64,000 nucleotides of DNA from assembly GCA_041648175.1 (NCBI GenBank), contig JBAZPO010000006.1, positions 134,640 to 198,639 on the forward strand. Direction: 5' to 3'. Each line of letters starts with the position of its first letter. The stretch's first letter is position 1. Origin of the DNA: Desulfobaccales bacterium. GTDB taxonomy: Bacteria > Desulfobacterota > Desulfobaccia > Desulfobaccales > 0-14-0-80-60-11. The translations under genes and the position numbers were made by a program. This document shows, piece by piece, positions 31,635 to 40,907 of the stretch. Under the pieces are notes generated by a model, which worked only from the letters and a program-made list of their open reading frames with translations, was not told the origin of the DNA and ran no database searches.

Positions 31635-34294
31635 CCAACCGGAACCACCGGAACGGCGAAAACCAGCCTGCCCCGCCCCGCACCCTGGAGGTGATCACCA
31701 CCCACTTGAACGCCGACTTCGACGCCATGGCCTCCATGGTGGCGGCCAGAAAGCTCTATCCCGAGGCGCTCCTGGTCTTTCCGGGCTCCCAAGAGCGCAA
31801 CCTCCGGGATTTTTTCATCCGCTCCAGCTTTTATTTCGTGGATTTTACCCGGATCAAGCAGGTGCCCATGGAAGAGATCAAGCGTCTCATCCTGGTGGAC
31901 ACCCGCCAGGCCTCCCGCATCGGTAAATTCGCCGAAGTGGCCGCCACGGGTGAGGTGGATATCCACATCTACGACCACCACCCCGATACCGACGAAGACG
32001 TGCACGGCAGCCTGGAGGTGGTGGAGATGCTGGGGTCCACCACCGCCATCCTCACCCGCATAATCAAGGAGCGGGGGATTGCCCTGGCGCCGCCGGAGGC
32101 CACCGTCATGGCCCTGGGGCTGTTCGAGGATACCGGGTCTTTTACCTTTACGTCCACAACCCCCCAGGATTTTGAAGCCGGCGCCTTTCTCCTGGCCCAA
32201 GGAGCCGACCTCAACGTAGTCTCCGAGATCATCACCCGGGAGCTGAACGCCGAGCAGGTAGCCCTCTTGAACGACCTCCTGGAACACTCCACCAGTTTCC
32301 ATGTAGGGGGCATCGAGGTGGTCCTGGCCCGCACCACCGCCCCGGAATACGTGCCGGATTTCGCGGTGGTGGCCCATCGCCTCATGGATGTGGAGAATAT
32401 CCAGGTCCTCTTTGCCCTGGCCCAGATGGAGGACCGGGTCTTCGTGGTGGGGCGGAGCCGCCTGCCGGAAGTGGACGTGGCTGAGATTTTGTCTGAGTTG
32501 GGGGGCGGGGGGCACAGCTATGCCGCGTCCGCCGCCATCAAAGACCAGCCGCTAACCCAGGTGGAGGAAAAATTGCGCCAGGTCCTCCAAGCTCGGATTC
32601 ATCCCGGCCGCCTGGCCCGGGAAGTCATGTCTTTCCCAGTCAAGTCCGTAACCCCCGAAGTCACCCTGGAGGAGGCGGAAATCATCGTCAACCGCTACAA
32701 CATCAATGCCCTGCCGGTGCTCTTAGACGGCAAACTCCTGGGCTTGATCAACCGGCAAACCGTAGAAAAAGGAATTTTCCACGGCCTGAGGCGTCATCCG
32801 GTAAAGGATTATATGAACACCGAGGTGGCCACCGTGGACCCGGACGCCTCTATTGCGGAAATTCGGGACCGCCTGGTCATCAATAAACAGCGCGTCCTGC
32901 CCGTGGTGGAAAATGGCAAGGTCATCGGCCTCATCAGCCGCACCGACCTCCTGCACCTCCTCTTTGCCGAGCACGACGAGGCCCAGTGGTCCCAACCGGT
33001 CCGCACCAAGAACATCGAATCCCTCATGCGGGAGCGTCTTCCCAAGGACATCCTGGAGATTTTGAAACAGGTGGGGCTGGTGGCTGCGGAGTTAAAGTTC
33101 AGCGCCTACGTGGTGGGCGGCTTCGTCCGGGATCTGCTGCTCAAACATGAAAACCTGGACATCGACATCGTCATTGAAGGCGACGCCATCGTGTTCGCCC
33201 GGCGTTTTGCGGCGCAATTCGGCGCCAGATCCCGGGAGTTCCAGAAATTCAAGACCGGGGTGATCATTTTCCCCGACGGCTTTAAGATCGACGTGGCCAC
33301 CGCCCGCACCGAATATTATGAGGCGCCGGGCGCGCTGCCCATCGTGGAATACAGCTCCATCAAGATGGATCTCTACCGCCGGGATTTTACCATCAACACC
33401 CTGGCCTTAAAGCTCAACCCCGGTGAGTTCGGCACCCTGCTGGATTTCTTCGGCGCCCAGCGGGATATCAAGGAAGGCCGCATCAGCCTGCTCCACAACC
33501 TGAGTTTTGTAGAAGATCCCACCCGGGTTTTTCGAGCCATCCGCTTCGAACAGCGCTTCAAATTCCGCATCACCAAGCTGGCCGCCAACCTCATCAATAA
33601 TGCGGTCAAGAACAACTTTTTCGACCGCCTCTCGGGCTCCCGCCTGTTTGGCGAACTGCGGCTCATCCTCCAGGAAGACAACCCCATTCTCGCCATCGCC
33701 CGCCTGGCCGAGCTTAAGCTCCTTGCCGCGGTCCACCCCCGGCTGCTCTTCGACGAGGGCACCCGCCGCCTGCTGGAGCAGGTGCTGGCGGTCCTTTCCT
33801 GGTATGACCTGCTCTACCTGGGCGACCGCTACAAACGGTGGCTGGTCTATTTCCTGGGGTTGGTGGATCATCTGACCCTGGCGGAATTGACGGAGATGTT
33901 GGGCCGCTTTAACCTGTCTCCGAAACAGGCCGCGGCAATCAGCAGGGGCAAAGAGGCGGCTGAACAGGCCCTGCTCAGGCTATTCCGGTATGGGGAACCG
34001 ACCCGCCCTCAGGTTTACCAGATCTTGGCCCCGCTGGAAACGGAGTTTATCCTCTATATGATGGCCAAGTCGCGCCATGAGGGTTCCCGCAAAGCCATCT
34101 CGCTCTATTTCACTCACCTCAAGCATCTCAAACCCGAACTCAAAGGGCGGGACCTGGTGGCTATGGGCTATCAACCCGGCCCCCTCATTAAAGAAATGCT
34201 GGATGCCCTGCTGGAAGCCCGCCTCAACGAGAAAGTCAAGAGCCGCAGCCAGGAAAAAGACTTCATCCGCCGCGCCTTCGGCCCGCCTCAATAG
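31631..34294 (+). CDS. DHH phosphoesterase - CBS pair - tRNA nucleotidyltransferase fusion
   Basis: An 887-residue protein with three parts. Residues about 1-320 are a DHH/DHHA1 phosphoesterase of the NrnA/exopolyphosphatase kind (LNADFDAMASMVAA, IYDHHPDTDED, GLFEDTGSF, GGGGHSYAASAAI). Residues about 325-450 are two CBS domains (AREVMSFPVKSVTPEV; YMNTEVATVDPDASI) that may bind adenosine nucleotides. From about 485 it is a poly(A) polymerase/CCA-adding nucleotidyltransferase (YVVGGFVRDLLLKHENLDID, DFTINTLAL, RVFRAIRFEQRFKF). This architecture is known from Aquifex, Deinococcus and Desulfobacterota as A-adding or related tRNA enzymes. The first ATG overlaps the xerD stop. Confidence 0.93.
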   Translation: MTNRNHRNGENQPAPPRTLEVITTHLNADFDAMASMVAARKLYPEALLVFPGSQERNLRDFFIRSSFYFVDFTRIKQVPMEEIKRLILVDTRQASRIGKFAEVAATGEVDIHIYDHHPDTDEDVHGSLEVVEMLGSTTAILTRIIKERGIALAPPEATVMALGLFEDTGSFTFTSTTPQDFEAGAFLLAQGADLNVVSEIITRELNAEQVALLNDLLEHSTSFHVGGIEVVLARTTAPEYVPDFAVVAHRLMDVENIQVLFALAQMEDRVFVVGRSRLPEVDVAEILSELGGGGHSYAASAAIKDQPLTQVEEKLRQVLQARIHPGRLAREVMSFPVKSVTPEVTLEEAEIIVNRYNINALPVLLDGKLLGLINRQTVEKGIFHGLRRHPVKDYMNTEVATVDPDASIAEIRDRLVINKQRVLPVVENGKVIGLISRTDLLHLLFAEHDEAQWSQPVRTKNIESLMRERLPKDILEILKQVGLVAAELKFSAYVVGGFVRDLLLKHENLDIDIVIEGDAIVFARRFAAQFGARSREFQKFKTGVIIFPDGFKIDVATARTEYYEAPGALPIVEYSSIKMDLYRRDFTINTLALKLNPGEFGTLLDFFGAQRDIKEGRISLLHNLSFVEDPTRVFRAIRFEQRFKFRITKLAANLINNAVKNNFFDRLSGSRLFGELRLILQEDNPILAIARLAELKLLAAVHPRLLFDEGTRRLLEQVLAVLSWYDLLYLGDRYKRWLVYFLGLVDHLTLAELTEMLGRFNLSPKQAAAISRGKEAAEQALLRLFRYGEPTRPQVYQILAPLETEFILYMMAKSRHEGSRKAISLYFTHLKHLKPELKGRDLVAMGYQPGPLIKEMLDALLEARLNEKVKSRSQEKDFIRRAFGPPQ

Positions 34295-34801
34295 CACCGC
34301 TTTCAGTTTTCGGTTCCCGGAAAAAATAGCAGTGGCAATAAACTGTAATGCCGAAACTTGACCATGCAATCTTTGTATCTAAATTTAATATAACCCGACG
34401 TGCTGGCCCCCACCAAAACCCTATTTCACTATCAAGATCATACCCGCAACACCTCGTTATTTTTAATAAGTTCTTACAAGTGGCAAGTGATATGGCAGCC
34501 GGCACATCTTCTTCAGTGTGGGTAGGTTCATTGACCGAAAGTCACACGCTGCATCTTTGGGAGCGTCCAGATGCGATTCCCTGCTGCTCAACTCCTCTGC
34601 CCGTACCTCTGGTCTTCCTCGAATAAAAATGCGTCCAGTTTGTTAAATTTAGGTGCATAGGTTGACACTTGTCTATGGATGAATAATTTACAGTATTATC
34701 ACAAGATAGAACTTTTAGGATAGGGGAGGGAATCCGGTTTTCCTTTCCTATATATAAGGGCCGGAGCATGAATTATTTCACAGCCAAAAAGGAGATTGAA
34801 G
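34295..34801. other. Gene-free stretch before the SDR gene
   Basis: About 500 bases of lower GC content with no supported gene. A TTGACA at about 34663 may be part of the promoter of the SDR gene; the -10 element is not clear. Nothing else was recognised. Confidence 0.5.
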
Positions 34802-35545
34802 ATGAGTAACAATATTGCTGGCAAAGTAGTGGTCATAACTGGTGCCAGTAGTGGTCTGGGCGAGGCTACCGCACGGCACCTGGCCAAGCAGGGCGCATTA
34901 TTAATCTTAGGCGCTCGTCGCAAGGATCGCCTTGAATCCATCGCCAATGATATTCGTGCTACTGGCGGTAAAGCCGAAATTGTCGTGATAGACGTGACCC
35001 GGAAAGACGATCTTGAGGCCCTGATTAAGGCAGGGATTGGCCATTTTGGTCATATCGATGTACTCGTCAACAACGCTGGTTTAATGGCAATTGCTCCATT
35101 GGCCGAAGCCAAAACTGACGAGTGGGACCGTATGATTGACATCAACATCAAGGGTGTACTCTATGGCATAGCAGCAGCTTTGCCGGTATTTCAGAAACAG
35201 GGACACGGTCACTTTATCAATATTGCCTCCGTCGCCGGCATCAAGGTGTTTAGTCCGGGAGGGAGTGTCTACAGCGGCACCAAGTTTGCGGTGCGAGCGA
35301 TCACTGAAGGATTGCGTCATGAAGTCGGAAAAATAATTCGGACCACTACCATCTCTCCCGGTGCGGTTGATACCGAATTGAAATATGGTAGCACTCATCA
35401 GCAGAGCGCGGATTTTATCAAAGATTTTTATAAGATAGCCATCCCGGCAGATTCGGTCGCGAGGGCAATTGCTTATGCCATTGAACAACCTGCTAATGTG
35501 GACATCAATGAGATCGTCCTGCGTCCGACGATTCAAGATTTCTAA
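34802..35545 (+). CDS. Short-chain dehydrogenase/reductase (classical SDR)
   Basis: A 247-residue NAD(P)-dependent oxidoreductase. Motifs: TGASSGLGEA (cofactor loop), DVLVNNAG, catalytic Ser in NIASVAG, and YSGTK (catalytic Tyr and Lys). The Arg residues of GARRKDR after the second strand suggest NADP. ATG 34802 follows AAGGAG by 8 bases. The substrate is unknown. Its base use is less GC-rich than its neighbours and it is flanked by two 450-500 base gene-free, AT-richer stretches, so it may be a transferred single gene. Confidence 0.9.
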   Translation: MSNNIAGKVVVITGASSGLGEATARHLAKQGALLILGARRKDRLESIANDIRATGGKAEIVVIDVTRKDDLEALIKAGIGHFGHIDVLVNNAGLMAIAPLAEAKTDEWDRMIDINIKGVLYGIAAALPVFQKQGHGHFINIASVAGIKVFSPGGSVYSGTKFAVRAITEGLRHEVGKIIRTTTISPGAVDTELKYGSTHQQSADFIKDFYKIAIPADSVARAIAYAIEQPANVDINEIVLRPTIQDF

Positions 35546-35994
35546 GTTCCAGTGACATTGTATTTAGCACTCAAAGGGGTGCGCCTCGGCCGCTTTTTGG
35601 TACTTATTGCCTGGAGTCATCTCAGGAAACAGATCACAGGGTAAAGCAGATTATATTGAAAAACATGATGACTTATTTTGGCATCGTAGTGCCTACCTAA
35701 GGAGTTGTTATAGACGCAGCAACGGAAATCGGTTTGCAGTGTATTGAAGCCAATTATCCCGAATTGCCAATTTAAGGCTTATCTGCTGTGAGAAAGTGTC
35801 TCATATATTTCGATAGCTGCTATATCTGCGCGCCTCTAATAAAATTGATAACTATTTTATAAGGTTATCATAGATGCGCCTCATACCATCAGAGCATTTA
35901 AATTATGACCCTCAATGTCAGATTTAATTTAATCGCGATTTGATAGTTGTAAATTTATTAGTCTTTACAAATAGTTCGGGTGGGTACGGCCCTA
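35546..35994. other. Gene-free AT-rich stretch
   Basis: About 450 bases between the SDR gene and the convergent tsaB gene. No gene, terminator or repeat could be supported. A 22-codon open stretch near 35712-35775 looks protein-like but is too short to call. Confidence 0.45.
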
Positions 35995-36657
35995 TCACAA
36001 CGCCGGGCGCAAATAAGTGGGAACCAGTTGGGCGGGGTTGGCGGTCAGGCCCTGCTTCAGGCGCTGCTGGGCCAGGCGGGCCAAGGTGGGGGCCAGGGGC
36101 CAGCGCAGTTCCGGTGGGGCCAGCGCAATTTCCGGGGCGAGGTGCGGGGTAAGTACGCCGAGGTGAACCTCGAGCCCGGGACCGGTGAGGAGCATTGGCC
36201 GGGGCAACCGGGCGGGCAGGTCAACCGCTGCCAGACGCAGCGGTCCTTCCAGCACCTGGGGCTGGTCCTCCGGGCAGGCAAAGAGCCCCCAGAAGACTTC
36301 CCCGCGCTTGGCGTCCATGACCACCCCGATGGGGTGGGGGTGAAAGGGAAACTGGGCCGCCAGGACCTCCAGGGTGGACACCGCCACCAAAGGGCACTTC
36401 AGGGACCACGCCAGAGTCTTGGCGGTCGCGATCCCGATCCTGAGCCCCGTAAAGTTGCCGGGACCGAGGCTCACAGCCACCGCGGCCAGATCCGTCAGGG
36501 CCTTGCCGGTAGCGGTCAGAAGCGCGGCCACCTCGGGCATCAGGCGGGTCAGGTAGCGGTCGTGGGATTCCAGGACATATTCCCCCAGTACCTTCTCTTC
36601 CGCCACCAGGGCCAGACTGCCCCGTTCGGTTGCAGTATCCAGGGCCAGAATGAGCAT
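35995..36657 (-). CDS. tsaB: tRNA threonylcarbamoyl transferase component TsaB
   Basis: A 220-residue actin-fold protein that joins TsaD and TsaE in adding threonylcarbamoyl to adenosine 37 of tRNA. Motifs: ILALDTATERGSLAL, SLGPGNFTGLRIGIATAK and VVMDAKRGEVFWGLF. The length is normal. It is last in a minus-strand group with rseP and dxr, but a 187-base repeat-rich gap precedes it. TsaC is encoded at 28757 in this window. Confidence 0.94.
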   Translation of the reverse strand: MLILALDTATERGSLALVAEEKVLGEYVLESHDRYLTRLMPEVAALLTATGKALTDLAAVAVSLGPGNFTGLRIGIATAKTLAWSLKCPLVAVSTLEVLAAQFPFHPHPIGVVMDAKRGEVFWGLFACPEDQPQVLEGPLRLAAVDLPARLPRPMLLTGPGLEVHLGVLTPHLAPEIALAPPELRWPLAPTLARLAQQRLKQGLTANPAQLVPTYLRPAL

Positions 36658-36715
36658 GGTTTTTTTAGTTTTTGGTTTTTAGTTAAATGAAAAGCATGAT
36701 CTTGAGCGAAAATCT

Positions 36716-36830
36716 CGTGTAGGATGGCCGCCCTTGGCTGTCCAATACCCACACCGCCGAGGGCGGCGGCGCTACATTTTGATTAATCCTAAAGCTCAAA
36801 TCTCGGCGGCCATGGGCCGCCCTATATTCG
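36716..36830. repeat. Paired GGCCGCCC/GGGCGGCC palindromes
   Basis: TAGGATGGCCGCCCTTGGCTGTCC is followed by CCGAGGGCGGCGGCGCTACA, then a CGGCGGCCATGGGCCGCCCTAT hairpin. The end (GGGCCGCCCTATATTC) matches the end of the repeats at 29598-29660 and 30469-30535. It fills the gap between rseP and tsaB. Confidence 0.55.
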
Positions 36831-36844
36831 CTGAAACCTGAAAC

Positions 36845-37915
36845 CTAATACTGAGGCTGCACCAGGCGCAAAATATCCTGATAGAACACCAGGATCATCA
36901 AGGCCAGGATCAACATCAGGCCCAACCCCTGGGCCATCTCACGGTGCTTTATCTCAATGGGCTTGCCCCGGATCGCTTCCAACGCGAAGAAAAATAGGTG
37001 GCCCCCATCCAGCACGGGAATAGGCAGGAGGTTCAGCAGGAAAAGGTTGACGCTCAGGGCCGCCATGAACTGGACCAGGTAGCTCACGCCCATTTCCGCC
37101 TGCCGGCCCGCCACCTGGGCGATAAGGATCGGGCCGCCGACACTCTTTAACGGCACTTGCCGGGTCGCCAGTTTGTAAAGGCTTTCGACGGTCAGCCAGG
37201 TTATTCGCCAGGTGTAAACCACACCCTTTTCCAGGGCCTTAAAGGGCCCTACATGTTCCGTGGCCACCTGGTCTCCGGAAGTAATGCCGATGATCACGGC
37301 AGACACCTTGGCCCCAAAGATATCCGTGGTTTCCATGGATTCGGGGGTTAAAGTGACCGGAAAGACCCGGTCGCCTCGTTTGACCGACAGGGTCAGGGGA
37401 TGTTCTCCGATCCCCCGGATTTTCTGCGAGAGGTCTTCCCAGCGGCTCACCTTTTCCCCCGCCACCGAAAGGACTTGATCGCCTTTTTCCAGGCCAGCAT
37501 GGGCCGCGGGGGAACCTTCCTTCACGCTGCCAACAGTCGTGGTGAGGTAAGGGATGCCGGAAAAGGTAAAGACCAGGAAGAAGGCCACAGCGGCGAAGAG
37601 CAGATTGAAGGTGGGGCCGGCCATGACGATCAGGAAGCGCTGCCAGAGGGGTTTGTGGGAAAAAGACACCGGTTCTAACTCAGGCGGCACCTCATCGTTG
37701 GGATTTTCCCCGAATAACTTGACGTAGCCCCCCAGCGGAACCACGGACAGGCGATAATCCGTATCCCCGATCTGCTTGTGCAGCAATTTAGGCGGGAAGC
37801 CCAGGGAAAAGGCGTCCACCCGCACTCCGAAGAGTTTGGCCATGAGGAAATGGCCCAATTCGTGGACGAAGACCAGGACCCCCAGGACTATGATGGTCGC
37901 TAACGCGGTTACCAT
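36845..37915 (-). CDS. rseP: RIP metalloprotease RseP (site-2 protease)
   Basis: A 356-residue inner-membrane zinc protease that cuts anti-sigma factors and signal peptide remnants within the membrane. The zinc motif HELGHF is near residue 18, the second metal site is PIPVLDGGHL near residue 295, and one PDZ domain (residues 120-200, KEGSPAAHAGLEKGDQVLSV) lies between. Four membrane helices are visible. It follows dxr, the usual bacterial order (dxr-rseP), with a 68-base gap. Confidence 0.96.
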   Translation of the reverse strand: MVTALATIIVLGVLVFVHELGHFLMAKLFGVRVDAFSLGFPPKLLHKQIGDTDYRLSVVPLGGYVKLFGENPNDEVPPELEPVSFSHKPLWQRFLIVMAGPTFNLLFAAVAFFLVFTFSGIPYLTTTVGSVKEGSPAAHAGLEKGDQVLSVAGEKVSRWEDLSQKIRGIGEHPLTLSVKRGDRVFPVTLTPESMETTDIFGAKVSAVIIGITSGDQVATEHVGPFKALEKGVVYTWRITWLTVESLYKLATRQVPLKSVGGPILIAQVAGRQAEMGVSYLVQFMAALSVNLFLLNLLPIPVLDGGHLFFFALEAIRGKPIEIKHREMAQGLGLMLILALMILVFYQDILRLVQPQY

Positions 37916-37983
37916 AACGTTTAAAATGCTCCTGTGGGAGAAATATTACTCATAAGCGGACCGTACATACGGCTCCGCGCCTT

Positions 37984-39144
37984 CTAGCCCCTGCGGTTGA
38001 TCAAACCGTGGGCGAAATCCCGGGCCCAGCGGTTGACAGCCAGAATCTGCTCCAGGCTCTCGAGCGGCTGAGACTGGTGGGCGTTCATAGTGGCCGCAAC
38101 CGTTTCAGGAATGCCCATAAACGTCAGGCGGCCCTGAAGGAACGCGGCCACCGCCATTTCATTGGCGGCATTGAGCACTGCGGGCATGGTGCCGCCGGTT
38201 TTGGCTGCGGCATACCCCAAGGCCAACCCGGGAAAGCGGGTGGTATCGGGAGACTCAAAGGTAAGCTGGCCTATTTGGCAGAGGTCCAAGGGCGGCGAGC
38301 TCAGGGGCAAGCGCCGGGGATAGGTCAGGGCATAAGCGATGGGTAGGCGCATGTCCGGTACCCCCAACTGGGCGATTACCGAACCATCCACAAACTCCAC
38401 CAGGGAATGGATGATACTCTGGGGATGGATGTAAACCCGCACCTTATCCACCGGCAGGTCGAAGAGCACCGAAGCCTCAATCACCTCAAGGGCCTTGTTC
38501 ATCATGGTGGCCGAATCGATGGTGATCTTGGGCCCCATGCTCCAGTTTGGGTGTTTCAGGGCTTGAGCGGCCGTAACCTGGCCCAGGCGCTCGGCGTCCC
38601 AGGCCCGAAACGGACCTCCGGACGCGGTGAGCCAGAGGAGTCGCACATCCTCCGGGCGCTGGCCGTGAAGGGCCTGAAAAATGGCGCTGTGTTCACTGTC
38701 TACGGGGATAATGGACACGCCTTTAGCCTTGGCCGCGGCCATCACCAGGGAACCCGCGGCCACCAGGGTCTCTTTGTTGGCCAGGGCCACCGGCAGACCA
38801 GCCTGAATCGCGGCCAGCGTGGGCTCCAGCCCCACCGCGCCCACCATGGCCGAGACCACCAGGTCGGCGCCGGTTGCCACCGCCACCTCCCGGGCTCCGT
38901 CCGGACCCCAAAGCAGTTCCGGCGCCCCTTCCCGGGGCAAGAGCTCCCGCAACTGGGCTGCTACCGACTCACTCTGCACCGAAACCATGGCCGGGTGAAA
39001 TTGCCGGATTTGTTCGTCCAGCACCTGCACGTTCTGGCCGGCGGCCAGCCCCACCACGGCAAACTCATCGGGGTGCTCCGCCACCACCGCCAGGGTGCTC
39101 TGCCCGATGGAGCCGGTGGAACCAAGAATAGCCAGGCGTTTCAT
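37984..39144 (-). CDS. dxr: 1-deoxy-D-xylulose 5-phosphate reductoisomerase
   Basis: A 386-residue NADPH enzyme that makes 2-C-methyl-D-erythritol 4-phosphate, the first committed step of the MEP isoprenoid pathway. Motifs: ILGSTGSIGQSTL (NADPH), ALANKETLVAAG, PVDSEHSAIFQAL, LTASGGPFR and SATMMNKALEVIEA. The start is set at ATG 39144; the frame is open 32 codons further upstream without family likeness. The length is normal. It is followed by rseP. Confidence 0.96.
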   Translation of the reverse strand: MKRLAILGSTGSIGQSTLAVVAEHPDEFAVVGLAAGQNVQVLDEQIRQFHPAMVSVQSESVAAQLRELLPREGAPELLWGPDGAREVAVATGADLVVSAMVGAVGLEPTLAAIQAGLPVALANKETLVAAGSLVMAAAKAKGVSIIPVDSEHSAIFQALHGQRPEDVRLLWLTASGGPFRAWDAERLGQVTAAQALKHPNWSMGPKITIDSATMMNKALEVIEASVLFDLPVDKVRVYIHPQSIIHSLVEFVDGSVIAQLGVPDMRLPIAYALTYPRRLPLSSPPLDLCQIGQLTFESPDTTRFPGLALGYAAAKTGGTMPAVLNAANEMAVAAFLQGRLTFMGIPETVAATMNAHQSQPLESLEQILAVNRWARDFAHGLINRRG

Positions 39145-39305
39145 GGAGCTGACGATGCCCTCACTTATGAAAATATAAAAAATGCGTCCGACTCGCGGCC
39201 GGCAAGGATGCATGGCTGAGGCCGCGAGCAAGTTTTCCAATATATAGAAAAAGTTATGGAACTGATTTATTTTATCTGTTCACTTCCCGGCTGTAAAGGA
39301 ATTAA

Positions 39306-39406
39306 GGCCGGAAAGCCGGCCCAGTAAGGTTTGCCGGCCTCAACTTATGTAGGGGCGGACCTGCGTGTCCGCCCAATTGAGGGGGCACACACAGGTGCCC
39401 CCCTAC
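39306..39406. repeat. Compound palindrome block
   Basis: A GGCCGGAAAGCCGGCC hairpin, then a 58-base structure with GTAGGGG/CCCCTAC outer arms (39349-39406) holding two inner hairpins, GGGCGGACCTGCGTGTCCGCCC and GGGGGCACACACAGGTGCCCCC-like. It lies between dxr and the isomerase gene. One inner word is shared with 51918-51941. Confidence 0.7.
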
Positions 39407-39435
39407 AAACCTCATTAAGGATATTTGCGGAAATA

Positions 39436-40236
39436 TTAATCCCAGGGCCAGATCCGGGCCAGGTATTCCAGCGAAGGGTCCAGGCTGCCTTCCTGATGGG
39501 GTTCCAGGGTGACGGAGGGTCGGCGCCCCTCGGCCGCCAGGTAGTCGAGAGTTTCTTTGAGGGGGACCTTTCCTGTTCCCAGGGTCAGGTGGTTGTCTTC
39601 ATCCCCATGGTTGTCGTGCAGGTGCAGGTGGCCGATGACCGGGGCCAGGGTTTTGAGCCAGTACGGGAAATCGCCGGTGCTGAAGGCCAGCAGGTGGCCC
39701 ACATCAAAACAAATCTGCAGGTTGGGCGCTCCAACCCGGCCCAAAACTTCCAGAAAGAGTTCCGGCTCGGTCTCGTAGACGTTTTCCAGCATCACCGTCA
39801 CGCCATACGGCGCGGCCAGCGCGGCCAACTCCTTCCAGGTGGCGGCGGCTCTTGCCAGCCAGCGTTCCTGGTCCCAGCGGTAGTGCCGGGCCTCATAGCC
39901 CAGGTGGCAGACCACCGCCTTGGGCTGAAATACCGGCAGGTAGCGGAAAGCCTGGCGCAGCCGGCGGCGCGCCGCGGCCAGGACTTGATCGTCCAACGCC
40001 CCCGGGGCCAGGTCCTGAAAGGGGCCGTGCAAGGTGATATGCCGCCCGGCCCCATGAAAAGCCCGGGCCACCCGGCTAAAGGCTCCGGGCGGATAGTGCC
40101 CCAAGCTATAGGCGTCCAGGCCGATCTCCGGATTGAGACCCCGGTACAAAAACTTCTCCAGGTACCCCGCCTGCAAAAATGGAAAGGGAATATTGACCTG
40201 GACCCGGGCCACCAGGGCCGAGGCGCTAATCCCCAT
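39436..40236 (-). CDS. TIM-barrel sugar phosphate isomerase/epimerase-like protein
   Basis: A 266-residue protein of the xylose isomerase-like TIM-barrel superfamily (AP endonuclease family 2). Metal-binding residues are visible as HLG (VVCHLGYE), Glu in VTVMLENVYE, Asp/His in ICFDVGHLLA, His in GHLHLHDNHGDEDNH and Glu in SVTLEPH. The activity may be isomerase, epimerase or endonuclease; the substrate cannot be told. It begins 12 bases after the methylmalonyl-CoA epimerase gene, so they share a transcript. Confidence 0.85.
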   Translation of the reverse strand: MGISASALVARVQVNIPFPFLQAGYLEKFLYRGLNPEIGLDAYSLGHYPPGAFSRVARAFHGAGRHITLHGPFQDLAPGALDDQVLAAARRRLRQAFRYLPVFQPKAVVCHLGYEARHYRWDQERWLARAAATWKELAALAAPYGVTVMLENVYETEPELFLEVLGRVGAPNLQICFDVGHLLAFSTGDFPYWLKTLAPVIGHLHLHDNHGDEDNHLTLGTGKVPLKETLDYLAAEGRRPSVTLEPHQEGSLDPSLEYLARIWPWD

Positions 40237-40248
40237 TGAGGCTGAACC

Positions 40249-40656
40249 TCAGTGAGGGTACTGGCACAACTCCACCAGGAGACCGAACGTGGCCTTGGGG
40301 TGGATAAAAGCCACCAGCGCGCCGTGAGCGCCTTCCCGAGGTTCTGCGTCGATGAGCTTAACCCCCGCGGCCTTCAATTCCGCCACCGCGGCGTGGATGT
40401 CCTCCACCTCCAGGGCCAGGTGATGGAAGCCTTCCCCTTTGTTTTCCAGAAACTTGGCCACGGCGCTGTCCGGGGACGTGGGCAGGAGCAGTTCCAGGTT
40501 GCTCTCCCCTACCTTAATAAAGCTCACCTTGACCTTCTGGGTTTCCACCACTTCGTCGCCCTTCAACTCCAGATTGAGATTTTCGGCATAGAACTTTTTA
40601 GGTGCTTCCAGGTCCTTCACGGCGATTCCCAGATGGGCGATCCGTTTGATCTTCAT
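40249..40656 (-). CDS. mce: Methylmalonyl-CoA epimerase
   Basis: A 135-residue vicinal-oxygen-chelate metalloenzyme that interconverts (R)- and (S)-methylmalonyl-CoA in propionate metabolism. Two VOC repeats are seen; metal ligands lie in IAHLGIAVKD, GFHHLALEVED and the C-terminal LLVELCQ. The length is normal. The mutase genes are not in the window. A TIM-barrel gene follows in the same transcript. Confidence 0.93.
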   Translation of the reverse strand: MKIKRIAHLGIAVKDLEAPKKFYAENLNLELKGDEVVETQKVKVSFIKVGESNLELLLPTSPDSAVAKFLENKGEGFHHLALEVEDIHAAVAELKAAGVKLIDAEPREGAHGALVAFIHPKATFGLLVELCQYPH

Positions 40657-40907
40657 GAAGCTTCCTCCGCTGTGTTCAAGTATATTTTTCGCCCCGGAGC
40701 CTCAGGCGCGGGGCCACGCCACGGACCAGGGAGTCCGGGCAAATGTAATTACCCTCCCCTGGTTACCCAAACTCTTCTTGTCATCAGGCACTGGAATTAT
40801 ATATGATGGCGCATCGAAGGAAAAGCCCGGCGTCACCAGTGGATCATTTTTCTAAAGATTCGGGGGTGAATCTTCGAGTCATGATTTCTCAACAAGCAGG
40901 TTAAAAA

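Noticed and set aside
34348..34626. 92-codon open frame on the plus strand
   Set aside because: No ribosome site, odd composition, and no likeness to known proteins; treated as intergenic.
35712..35775. Short protein-like open stretch in the gap after the SDR gene
   Set aside because: No start codon with ribosome site and only about 22 codons; chance or a tiny remnant cannot be told apart.
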